NCBI GenBank assembly: GCA_946480515.1
Contig: CAMLKX010000128.1
Coordinates: 1 to 5,718 of the forward strand
Direction of reading: 5' to 3'
DNA: 5,718 nucleotides
Source: an uncultured Sphingomonadaceae bacterium
Lineage (GTDB): Bacteria; Pseudomonadota; Alphaproteobacteria; Sphingomonadales; Sphingomonadaceae
Shown in pieces: positions 1 to 5,718 of the stretch; the first letter of the stretch is position 1; every line of letters begins with the position of its first letter. The notes under the pieces were generated by a model, which worked only from the letters and a program-made list of their open reading frames with translations, made no database searches and was not told where the DNA came from. The translations under genes were made by a program, and so were the position numbers.

Positions 1-2
1 AG

Positions 3-785
3 GACGAAGGCGCCGGCGACCAGGGCATCATGTTCGGCTTCGCCTGCGACGAGACTCCGGACCTGATGCCGGCGACGCTCGATTACAGCCATAAGATCCT
101 GCAGAAGATGGCGCAGGACCGTCATTCCGGTGCCGCTCCCTTTCTTGAGCCCGACGCCAAGAGCCAGGTCACCTTGCGGTTTGAGGATGGCCAGCCGGTC
201 GAGGCCACCGCGATCGTCGTCTCGACGCAGCATGCAAAGGGCTATGACGAGGGACAGAAGGAAGCCGACCTTCATGCCTATGTGAAGCAGGTGGTCGCCG
301 ATGTGCTCCCCGCCGGGCTGTTGTCGCAGAATACCGTCTACCACATCAACCCGACCGGCAGCTTCGAGATCGGCGGCCCGGACGGCGACGCCGGGATCAC
401 CGGCCGCAAGATTATCGTGGATACCTACGGCGGTGCGGCAGCCTACGCTGCGCGCTATCTAGCGAAGAACATCGTTGCCGCCGGGTTCGCCCGGCGCTGC
501 ACGATCCAGCTGGCCTATGCGATCGGGGTGTCGGAGCCGCTATCGCTCTACGTCGATACTCACGGCACCGGCAAGGTCGCCGACGACAAGCTGGAAAGCG
601 CGATCAAGCGGATCGACAAGCTCGGGCGCCTCACCCCGCGCGGGATCCGCACCCTGCTCAGCCTCAACAAGCCGATCTACCAGGCGACGGCCGCCTATGG
701 CCACTTCGGGCGCAAGGCGGACGGCGACTTCTTTCCGTGGGAAAAGACCGACCTGGTCGAGGATATCAGGGCAGCGCTCAGCTAG
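3..785 (+). CDS. metK: S-adenosylmethionine synthetase (methionine adenosyltransferase), 5'-truncated by window edge, with internal in-frame deletion
   Basis: MetK makes S-adenosylmethionine from methionine and ATP in the cytoplasm, normally as a tetramer of about 390-400 residues. The gene enters the window already open, so only the last 260 codons are seen. The reading frame starts at base 3, and the ATG at 30 is internal. Visible landmarks are the [10 protein letters not shown] flexible-loop signature (codons from about 12), [70 protein letters not shown] and the C-terminal GHFGR. The odd point is the junction at about 435-443. VDTYGGAA passes directly into AYAARY, where family members carry about 19 more residues including GGGAFSGKDP and KVDRS. 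That gap removes residues equivalent to Lys265, Lys269 and Asp271 of the E. coli enzyme, while Asp238, Arg244 and Lys245 equivalents remain. The family assignment is certain, but activity of this version is doubtful. The TAG stop is followed 28 nt later by trmB. Confidence 0.97.
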   Translation, partial: DEGAGDQGIMFGFACDETPDLMPATLDYSHKILQKMAQDRHSGAAPFLEPDAKSQVTLRFEDGQPVEATAIVVSTQHAKGYDEGQKEADLHAYVKQVVADVLPAGLLSQNTVYHINPTGSFEIGGPDGDAGITGRKIIVDTYGGAAAYAARYLAKNIVAAGFARRCTIQLAYAIGVSEPLSLYVDTHGTGKVADDKLESAIKRIDKLGRLTPRGIRTLLSLNKPIYQATAAYGHFGRKADGDFFPWEKTDLVEDIRAALS

Positions 786-813
786 GTCACGCGAAGGGTA
801 AGCGCGCCAGACG

Positions 814-1512
814 ATGTCCTCCAGCTCCGGCGATCCGACCACCCTCAACCGCCTCTATGGCCGATCGAGCGGCCACAAGCTTCGTGCCGGCCAGCAGGAA
901 CTCGTCGACGAGCTGCTGCCCCAGATTGCCGTACCGTCAGACGGTGAGCTGAATTCGAGCCGGCTGTTTGGTGACGATCGGCCGCTGCATTTGGAAATCG
1001 GCTTCGGCTCCGGCGAACATCTCGCTTACCGCGCGGATTTGCTGCCCGATCATGGCTTCATCGGCTGCGAACCGTTCCTGAACGGGGTGGCGGCGGCCCT
1101 GCGGCATGTTCAGGACCAGCATTTGGCGAACGTCCGCATCCACATGGGCGATGCGCTGGACGTGCTGCGCCGGCTTCCTGATCAGTCGCTGACCATGGTC
1201 TACCTGCTTCACCCGGACCCGTGGCCGAAGGCCCGCCATGCCAAGCGGCGAATGATGAACGATGGCCCGCTCGGCCTGATCGCGGCCAAGCTGAAGCCGG
1301 GCGGCGAGCTGCGGATGGCGACCGACGATCCGACCTACCTCAACTGGTCCTTGATGGTCATGCAGCGCCATCGTCATCAGTTTGAATGGGTCAACTGCAA
1401 GCCGGGTGAATGGCTGGAATACCCATCAGGGTGGATCGAGACCCGCTACGCCGCCAAGGCGCGCAGGCAAGGGCGAACCCCGCACCAGTTCCGCTATCGG
1501 CGGCTCGGCTAG
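814..1512 (+). CDS. trmB: tRNA (guanine-N7-)-methyltransferase TrmB
   Basis: TrmB transfers a methyl group from SAM to N7 of G46 in the variable loop of many tRNAs. The 232-residue product has the normal family length. It is a Rossmann-fold class I methyltransferase: SAM motif I is LEIGFGSGEH (residues 60-69), followed by GFIGCEPF (81-88), the acidic MGDALDVL strand (111-118), and the TrmB hallmark HPDPWPKARHAKRRM (133-147), where most relatives have PDPWPKKRH. KPGGELRMATDD (161-172) and the C-terminal TRYAAKARRQGR (210-221) complete the family pattern and hold the tRNA/SAM contact residues. The ATG at 814 is preceded by an AAGGG-like site (794-798) at a rather long 15-nt spacing. It is probably co-transcribed with metK 28 nt upstream. 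Its last 122 bases are overlapped on the opposite strand by the dehydrogenase gene. Confidence 0.96.
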   Translation: MSSSSGDPTTLNRLYGRSSGHKLRAGQQELVDELLPQIAVPSDGELNSSRLFGDDRPLHLEIGFGSGEHLAYRADLLPDHGFIGCEPFLNGVAAALRHVQDQHLANVRIHMGDALDVLRRLPDQSLTMVYLLHPDPWPKARHAKRRMMNDGPLGLIAAKLKPGGELRMATDDPTYLNWSLMVMQRHRHQFEWVNCKPGEWLEYPSGWIETRYAAKARRQGRTPHQFRYRRLG

Positions 1513-2692
1513 CGTGGTTTCCGCTCGAGTCGCGGCGCGCGAACGCGAGCAGTCCGTCGAGCCAGGCGATCTCGGTGGAGCCGCCATCCTCCAGGAGGTA
1601 GATTTCGCCGCGCGGTCCCTGCTCGACTTCGCGGATGCGCGCCTTCATCGGCCAGTGATCGGCCTTTTTCGCGGTGCTTCCGTCGATGTCAGCGCGGACC
1701 AGCGCCTGACCCGAAAGAGTGCCGAACAGCACATCACCCCGCCACTCCGGAAATAGGCCTCCTGAATAGACGATCATTCCGGCAGGCGAGATTGACGGCG
1801 TCCACCAGAGCTTGGGAGCTTCGAACTCCGGCTTTGTGTCATGGTCGGGAATCGGGAAGCCGCCATATTGACTGCCGTTGGAAACGGCGGGCCAGCCATA
1901 ATTCTTGCCCTGCTCAACAAGGTTCAGTTCGTCTCCGCCTTGCGGCCCCATTTCCGTCGCCCACAAACGCCCGTCCGGGGCGAACGCCAGTCCGAGCACG
2001 TTGCGATGGCCGATCGAATAGTGGGATCGCCCAGCGGTGACAGGAACTCCCTCGGCCGTGAGGTGAATGATCTTGCCGAGGTCGGCCGTCTTATCCTGTG
2101 CCGGGTCTCCCTTCTGCCGGTCTCCTGACGAGAGGAACAGCGAACCGTCCTTCGCAAAGGCGATTCGATGGGAGAAATGCCCGTTGCCGCTCACCTTGGG
2201 ACGTTGCCGCCAGATCACCTGAAAGCCCGTCAGGCGGGCCGTGTCGCCCTTGATCTCCAACTGGCCATAGCCCATCGCCGCGCCGCTGGTGCCGTTCCCA
2301 CCGGCTTCGGCGAACGTCAGATAAATCCGGCGGTTGGCCACGAACTCTGGGTGGGGGACGACATCGCCGAGACCACCCTGCCCCGCGACCAGCACCTTGG
2401 GCACCCCGCTGACCGCGATCCGCTTGCCGTTTGCCACATCAACCAGCCACAGCCGTCCCTCCCGCTCGGTCACAAGCGCCAGGTTGGTGAGCGGAAGCCC
2501 GCTGCCCGGAAGGAAGCTCATCGCCCAGGGGGTGCTAAAATCCGCAACCGCTGTTGCCGTGAACGGCTTTTCCGGCGTCGGCTGTGTGCCGCCCTGCCCG
2601 GACGCATCGGATGCCGAGCAGGATAGAAGAAGGAGCAATGCCGCCGCGGCTTGCGTTCGTAGCCAGCCCCGTTGAAGGTTTCGCTTGTGCAT
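1391..2692 (-). CDS. PQQ-dependent aldose-type sugar dehydrogenase, probable exported lipoprotein
   Basis: This is a member of the soluble glucose/aldose sugar dehydrogenase family (GSDH fold, six-bladed beta-propeller), related to E. coli YliI. Such enzymes oxidise aldoses in the periplasm with pyrroloquinoline quinone. The 433-residue product starts with a basic n-region (HKRNLQR), a hydrophobic AAAALLLLL stretch and LLSC, so Cys25 is a plausible lipidated cysteine. Family blocks follow in order: STPWAMSFLP (53-62), GQGGLGDVVPHPEF (104-117), GNGHFSHRIAFAKDGSLFLSSGDR (169-192, with the probable catalytic His), DPAQDKTADLGKI (196-208), GHRNVLGLAFAPDG (228-241), GPQGGDELNLVEQGKNYGWP (249-268), WTPSISPAG (297-305) and the last strand IREVEQGPRGEIYLLEDGG (353-371). 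ATG at 2692 is chosen because AGGAG sits 9 nt upstream and because it gives a proper signal peptide. The open frame extends further upstream, but without family similarity. The loop between PVTAG and GHRN looks about 12 residues shorter than in relatives. The last 50 or so residues look non-family and run antisense through trmB. Confidence 0.9.
   Translation of the reverse strand: MHKRNLQRGWLRTQAAAALLLLLSCSASDASGQGGTQPTPEKPFTATAVADFSTPWAMSFLPGSGLPLTNLALVTEREGRLWLVDVANGKRIAVSGVPKVLVAGQGGLGDVVPHPEFVANRRIYLTFAEAGGNGTSGAAMGYGQLEIKGDTARLTGFQVIWRQRPKVSGNGHFSHRIAFAKDGSLFLSSGDRQKGDPAQDKTADLGKIIHLTAEGVPVTAGRSHYSIGHRNVLGLAFAPDGRLWATEMGPQGGDELNLVEQGKNYGWPAVSNGSQYGGFPIPDHDTKPEFEAPKLWWTPSISPAGMIVYSGGLFPEWRGDVLFGTLSGQALVRADIDGSTAKKADHWPMKARIREVEQGPRGEIYLLEDGGSTEIAWLDGLLAFARRDSSGNHASRAADSGTGAGFALACAPWRRSGSRSTLMGIPAIHPACS
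2674..2678 (+). promoter_or_regulatory. Ribosome binding site supporting the GTG start of the type III polyketide synthase
   Basis: GAAGG lies 8 nt ahead of a GTG at 2687, a good Shine-Dalgarno arrangement. The alternative in-frame TTG at 2672 has no purine-rich site ahead of it and falls before this motif, so GTG 2687 is preferred. The site lies inside the signal-peptide coding region of the divergent dehydrogenase. Confidence 0.6.
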
Positions 2693-3733
2693 CCTGTCGC
2701 TCTCCTGTCGTTGACCACGGCTACTCCACCTTACGAGATATCGCAGGAACAGGCGAAAGCGACCGCTCGCGACCTCTACGCTGGACGCAAGGAAATGTTC
2801 GATCGACTGTCGGGGGTGTTCGACAATGCCGGGATCGAACGCCGGCAATTGGTTGCCCCGCTGGAGTGGTATTCTGGTGATCATGGCTGGGGCGCGCGGA
2901 ACGCCTTGTATCTAGAGGCCAGTGAAGCCTTGTTCCTGGAAGTCGCGCAAGATGCCATCCGCGAGGCCGGGCTGAGTCCTTCCGACATCGACGGAATCGT
3001 CAGCGTTTCGACGACCGGGATCGCCGCCCCAAGCCTCGAAGCACGCATCGGCGCGCGTCTGGGGATGCGGTCGGATGTCCGGCGGCTCCCCTCGTTCGGC
3101 CTCGGCTGCGCCGGCGGAGTGACCGGCCTAGCAACCGCGGCTCGGCTGGCGGCGGCGGAGCCCGGAAGCAATTGGCTGTTCGTCACTATCGAGACCTGTT
3201 CGATCTCGATCCGCCTCGACAGCGATGACCCGGCAGCGATTGTCGCGACCGCGCTGTTCGGCGACGGTGCCGCGGCCGCCGTGGTCCGCTCCGGCACAGG
3301 AGGAGTGGCAACGATTGAAGCCGCGGCCGAGCAATGGTGGCCGGACACGCTCGACATCATGGGGTGGCGAATTGAGGATCCGGGCTTCGCCGTCGTATTC
3401 GATCGCGCGATCCCGCCGTTCATCGACGCAAACCTTGCCTCGGCGGTTGACGCGATGCTCGCGCAAATGAACCTGCCCTACACCTCTATCGACCGGCTCT
3501 GCTGCCATCCCGGCGGGGCCAAGGTGATCACCGCGATCGAACAGGCAATGTCGCTTCCGGAAGGGGCACTCGATCTTGAGCGGCAGGTGCTGCGCGACCA
3601 TGGGAACATGAGCGCTCCGACCGTGCTGTTCGTGCTCAAGGCACTGATCGACCGCGGCCTGCCGAACCGGACGCTGATGACCGCATTCGGTCCGGGCTTC
3701 ACCTGCTCGTCGATGCTGCTGAGTAAGCCATGA
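2687..3733 (+). CDS. Type III polyketide synthase (chalcone-synthase-like; probable alkylpyrone/alkylresorcinol synthase)
   Basis: This is a homodimeric ketosynthase that extends an acyl-CoA starter with malonyl-CoA units and cyclises the chain without an acyl carrier protein. The 348-residue product (numbered from GTG 2687) has the usual family length and the whole Cys-His-Asn catalytic triad: Cys141 in PSFGLGCAGG, His274 in CCHPGG and Asn307 in DHGNMSAPTV. Other family marks are LTTATPP near the N-terminus, FGDGAAAAVV (191-200), WPDTLDIMGW (218-227) and the C-terminal FGPGF loop (334-338). The WPDTLDIMGW block and the methyltransferase partner favour long-chain alkylpyrone or alkylresorcinol synthases over plant-type chalcone synthases. 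The starter and cyclisation mode cannot be read from sequence. TTG at 2672 is an alternative start giving 353 residues. The TGA stop overlaps the next ATG as ATGA, so the two genes are probably translationally coupled. The 5' end overlaps the divergent dehydrogenase start. Confidence 0.93.
   Translation: MHPVALLSLTTATPPYEISQEQAKATARDLYAGRKEMFDRLSGVFDNAGIERRQLVAPLEWYSGDHGWGARNALYLEASEALFLEVAQDAIREAGLSPSDIDGIVSVSTTGIAAPSLEARIGARLGMRSDVRRLPSFGLGCAGGVTGLATAARLAAAEPGSNWLFVTIETCSISIRLDSDDPAAIVATALFGDGAAAAVVRSGTGGVATIEAAAEQWWPDTLDIMGWRIEDPGFAVVFDRAIPPFIDANLASAVDAMLAQMNLPYTSIDRLCCHPGGAKVITAIEQAMSLPEGALDLERQVLRDHGNMSAPTVLFVLKALIDRGLPNRTLMTAFGPGFTCSSMLLSKP
2702..2706 (-). promoter_or_regulatory. Ribosome binding site of the sugar dehydrogenase gene
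   Basis: On the minus strand AGGAG lies 9 nt ahead of the ATG at 2692-2690. It fixes the start of the dehydrogenase at a codon that gives a full signal peptide. The site itself lies inside the 5' coding part of the divergent polyketide synthase gene. Confidence 0.75.
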
Positions 3734-4218
3734 TCTGGCAGGCGGTCGCGATCCTCGGCTTTGTCACCCTGCAACGACTGGCTGAGCTTCATCTGTCGCA
3801 AGTGCACACTCAGCGCCTGCTCGCCTCCGGAGGACATGAGGTCGGCGCGGCTCACTACCCGCTGATCGTTGCGGTCCATGCGGCCTGGCTGGCGGCGCTG
3901 TGGTGGTTTGCACCGGGCCGGCCAATCAATCTCGCCCCGCTTGCCCTCTTCCTCCTGCTGCAGCTTGGCCGCGTCTGGGTGATCCGGAGCCTGGGGGAGC
4001 GCTGGACGACCCGGATCATCATTGTTCCGGGAGAGCCGCTCGTACGGCGGGGTCCGTACCGGTTCGTGCGCCATCCCAATTATCTGGTGGTGGCTGGCGA
4101 GATTGCGGTTCTTCCGCTCGTGTTTGGGCTCACGCAGGTGGCACTGATTTTCACTCTCCTCAATGCCGCCGCTATGGCAATCCGAATCCGGACCGAGGAG
4201 CGCGCGCTGCGCGGCTGA
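3730..4218 (+). CDS. Isoprenylcysteine carboxyl methyltransferase (ICMT/PEMT)-like membrane methyltransferase, probable polyketide O-methyltransferase
   Basis: This 162-residue integral membrane protein has about four hydrophobic segments (roughly 2-18, 43-61, 67-85 and 119-150). Family marks are QRLAELHLS (15-23), EVGAAHYP (37-44), LGERWTTRIIIVPG (88-101), GPYRFVRHPNY (108-118) and the C-terminal RIRTEERAL (152-160). The RHPNY and EE elements form the SAM site in ICMT/PEMT-type methyltransferases. Proteins of this exact type (BpsB in Bacillus, SrsB in Streptomyces) O-methylate alkylpyrones or alkylresorcinols made by the neighbouring type III synthase. The same role is inferred here because the ATG overlaps the synthase stop (ATGA, 3730-3733). 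True prenyl-cysteine methylation is unlikely in this context. No hydroxylase or reductase gene follows, since the next gene is rimP 124 nt downstream. Confidence 0.88.
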   Translation: MIWQAVAILGFVTLQRLAELHLSQVHTQRLLASGGHEVGAAHYPLIVAVHAAWLAALWWFAPGRPINLAPLALFLLLQLGRVWVIRSLGERWTTRIIIVPGEPLVRRGPYRFVRHPNYLVVAGEIAVLPLVFGLTQVALIFTLLNAAAMAIRIRTEERALRG

Positions 4219-4222
4219 GACT

Positions 4223-4255
4223 TTGCTTGCGCGGTTCGGCGCTCAGGACTATATC
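4223..4255 (+). promoter_or_regulatory. Candidate sigma-70 type promoter for rimP-nusA
   Basis: The 124-nt gap between the methyltransferase stop and rimP holds TTGCTT (4223-4228) overlapping TTGCGC (4227-4232), followed by an A/T-rich GACTATATC stretch (4247-4255). TTGCGC to TATATC has a 17-nt spacer, and TTGCTT to GACTAT has 18 nt. It is the only A/T-rich element in the gap and would leave a leader of about 80 nt. The match is moderate and was judged by eye. It would let the essential operon be transcribed independently of the upstream cassette. Confidence 0.4.
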
Positions 4256-4342
4256 GCCGTCACTCCTCGACATCGCTGGATGGTGAGGCTGGTCCGGGGA
4301 AGTTCCGGGGCGGCACGAGAGGGTTCGAGTTCCAGGGATCGA

Positions 4343-4912
4343 ATGAACGCTGACACTGCTGCACTGACTGAACTGATCGAGCCTGAGGTCAAACGCCTCG
4401 GTTATGATCTGGTGCGCGTGGCGATGACCGGCGGGCGTAGCGATCCGACCTTGCAGATCATGGCCGAACGGCCGGATACGCGGCAATTGTCGCTCGAAGA
4501 TTGCGAGATCATCTCCCGCCGGTTGTCGGAGTTCCTCGATGAGAAGGACCCGATCGACGAGGCCTATCGGCTCGAGGTCAGCTCCCCGGGAATCGACCGG
4601 CCGCTGACCCGGCCGCAGGACTATGCCGATTGGGCCGGCCACGAAGCGCGGCTTAAGCTTGCGGAGGCGGTGGACGGAGCCAAGCAAATCTCCGGCCAGG
4701 TCGAGGGGATCGATGGCCAGACGGTGCGAATCGCAACGCCCGCGGGTCGGCGCGAGGTTCCGTTCAGCGCGATTGCCTCGGCCAAGCTGCTGCTGACCGA
4801 CAAACTCATCAACGCAACCGCGCCGATCAGCACCGAAGGCGCCGATCAAATTGAGGCTGAGCCCGTCCGGGAGACGGGATCATCGAAATTTCAGGAAGTA
4901 GAGGAAGATTAA
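4343..4912 (+). CDS. rimP: Ribosome maturation factor RimP
   Basis: RimP is needed for maturation of the 30S ribosomal subunit. The 189-residue product has both expected domains. The N-terminal alpha/beta domain shows LIEPEVKRLGYDLVRV (about 10-25), LQIMAERPD, LSLEDCEIISRRLSEFLD and the family signature YRLEVSSPGIDRPLTR. The C-terminal SH3-like barrel follows (GHEARLKL through VPFSAIASAKLLLTDKLI). An acidic, low-complexity tail ends the protein, as in other sphingomonads. ATG 4343 is chosen because family similarity begins about ten residues later and AGGGA (4334-4338) sits just upstream. The frame is open further upstream into the methyltransferase gene, but that part shows no RimP similarity. 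The TAA stop overlaps the nusA start as TAATG. Confidence 0.95.
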   Translation: MNADTAALTELIEPEVKRLGYDLVRVAMTGGRSDPTLQIMAERPDTRQLSLEDCEIISRRLSEFLDEKDPIDEAYRLEVSSPGIDRPLTRPQDYADWAGHEARLKLAEAVDGAKQISGQVEGIDGQTVRIATPAGRREVPFSAIASAKLLLTDKLINATAPISTEGADQIEAEPVRETGSSKFQEVEED

Positions 4913-5718
4913 TGGCCACAGCAGCTCCAACCGTTGCGTCCGCCAACAAAGCCGAACTGCTGGCGATCGCCGACAGCGTCGCGCGCGAGAAGCTGATCGA
5001 TCGCACGATTGTGATCGAGGCGATGGAGGATGCGATCCAGCGGGCGGCTCGCGCGCGCTATGGCGCCGAGAATGACATCCGCGCCAAGCTCGATCCTCAG
5101 ACCGGCGACCTTCGCCTGTGGCGCGTGCTCGAAGTGGTCGAGGAAGTCGACGATCATTTCAAGCAGGTCGACCTCAAGGGCGCGCAGAAGCTGAGCAAAG
5201 ATGCGGCGCTCGGCGACTTCATTGTCGATCCCCTGCCTCCGATCGAGTTCGGCCGGATCGCAGCCCAGGCCGCGAAGCAGGTCATCTTCCAGAAGGTTCG
5301 CGATGCCGAGCGGGAGCGGCAGTTCGAGGAGTTCAAGGACCGCGCCGGCGAGGTCATCACCGGTGTCGTCAAGCGCGTCGAATTCGGCCACGTGGTGGTC
5401 GATCTCGGCCGCGCCGAAGGCGTGATCCGCCGCGATCAGCAAATCCCGCGCGAGATGGTCCGCGTCGGCGATCGCGTCCGCTCGCTGATCCTGCGCGTCA
5501 CGCGCGAAACTCGCGGGCCGCAGATCTTCCTGTCGCGGGCGCACCCCGACTTCATGAAGAAGCTGTTCGCGCAGGAAGTGCCGGAGATTTACGACGGCAT
5601 CATCGAGATCAAGGCCGCCGCCCGCGATCCGGGCAGCCGCGCCAAGATCGGCGTCATCAGCCACGACAGCTCGATCGACCCGGTCGGCGCCTGCGTCGGC
5701 ATGAAGGGCAGCCGCGTC
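4912..5718 (+). CDS. nusA: Transcription termination/antitermination factor NusA, 3'-truncated by window edge
   Basis: NusA binds RNA polymerase and nascent RNA to control pausing, termination and antitermination. The frame stays open to the end of the window, giving the first 269 residues. The N-terminal polymerase-binding domain runs to about residue 140 (NKAELLAIADSVAREKLID, VIEAMEDAIQRAAR, and the FGRIAAQAAKQVIFQKVRDAER helix at 113-134). The S1 RNA-binding domain covers about 145-210 (GEVITGVVKRVEFGHVVVDLG, then VGDRVRSLILRV and IFLSRAHPDFMKKLF). The first KH domain begins at about 222 (VPEIYDGIIEIKAAARDPGSRAKIGV) and is cut at GACVGMKGSRV. GAGGAAG at 4901-4907, inside the end of rimP, is its ribosome binding site. 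The 1-nt stop/start overlap implies coupling with rimP. The rest of the gene, and infB in related genomes, would lie beyond the window. Confidence 0.97.
   Translation, partial: MATAAPTVASANKAELLAIADSVAREKLIDRTIVIEAMEDAIQRAARARYGAENDIRAKLDPQTGDLRLWRVLEVVEEVDDHFKQVDLKGAQKLSKDAALGDFIVDPLPPIEFGRIAAQAAKQVIFQKVRDAERERQFEEFKDRAGEVITGVVKRVEFGHVVVDLGRAEGVIRRDQQIPREMVRVGDRVRSLILRVTRETRGPQIFLSRAHPDFMKKLFAQEVPEIYDGIIEIKAAARDPGSRAKIGVISHDSSIDPVGACVGMKGSRV

Noticed and set aside
786..813. Terminator or promoter between metK and trmB
   Set aside because: The 28-nt gap has no hairpin with a T-tract and no -10/-35 pair, so co-transcription is simpler.
2693..2884. Upstream extension of the dehydrogenase to an ATG at 2884
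   Set aside because: The extra 64 residues would precede the signal peptide, show no family similarity and are antisense to the polyketide synthase. The ATG at 2692 has a good ribosome binding site.
2881..3601. Long minus-strand open frames opposite the type III polyketide synthase
   Set aside because: Low-complexity Arg/Ala/Pro-rich translations without motifs. The plus-strand gene has a complete catalytic triad.
4319..4338. GGTTCGAGTTCC resembling a tRNA T-arm, suggesting a tRNA or tRNA remnant before rimP (as metY precedes rimP in E. coli)
   Set aside because: No acceptor, D-arm or anticodon stem could be matched upstream and no CCA end follows, so it is a chance resemblance.
4163..4342. 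60-codon N-terminal extension of RimP starting inside the methyltransferase gene
   Set aside because: The frame is merely open. The residues do not resemble RimP, and ATG 4343 has a ribosome binding site and fits the family start.
4909..5664. 251-codon open frame on the minus strand opposite nusA
   Set aside because: It is the mirror of the high-GC nusA codon pattern, has no recognisable domain, and nusA on the plus strand is unambiguous.

Overview
The window looks like a high-GC alphaproteobacterial chromosome, most likely of the order Sphingomonadales. This is inferred from the protein style of MetK, RimP and NusA, the metK-trmB ... rimP-nusA gene order typical of that group, and the strong G/C bias at third codon positions. 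No rRNA, tRNA, CRISPR array, insertion sequence or convincing Rho-independent terminator was seen.

Layout. (1) Positions 1-1512, plus strand: the 3' two thirds of metK (S-adenosylmethionine synthetase), then trmB (tRNA m7G46 methyltransferase) after a 28-nt gap. One gene makes SAM and the next uses it. (2) Positions 1391-4218: an accessory block. It holds a minus-strand PQQ-dependent aldose-type sugar dehydrogenase with a lipoprotein-like signal, convergent with and overlapping trmB. Head-to-head with it is a plus-strand type III polyketide synthase, coupled by an ATGA overlap to an isoprenylcysteine-carboxyl-methyltransferase-like membrane enzyme. The synthase/methyltransferase pair resembles the BpsA-BpsB pair of Bacillus and the SrsA-SrsB pair of Streptomyces, which make and O-methylate alkylpyrones or alkylresorcinols, so a membrane phenolic or pyrone lipid is the likely product. 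(3) Positions 4219-5718, plus strand: a short intergenic region with a candidate promoter, then rimP and the 5' part of nusA, joined by TAATG. This is the start of the conserved rimP-nusA-infB translation/transcription operon.

The strongest anomaly is in metK. About 19 residues that are nearly invariant in the family, the GGGAFSGKDPxKVDRS stretch, are missing in frame at about 435-443. This removes two active-site lysines and an active-site aspartate, while everything around the gap is normal. Either this MetK copy is inactive or radically altered, or the sequence has an in-frame assembly deletion.

The accessory block is packed without spacers. The two divergent genes overlap at their start codons, so each ribosome binding site lies inside the other gene. 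The dehydrogenase also runs 122 nt into trmB on the opposite strand. No wholly new system is evident. The points worth checking are the MetK lesion, the overlapping divergent pair, and a lipid-type polyketide cassette sitting between housekeeping genes that are neighbours in related genomes.
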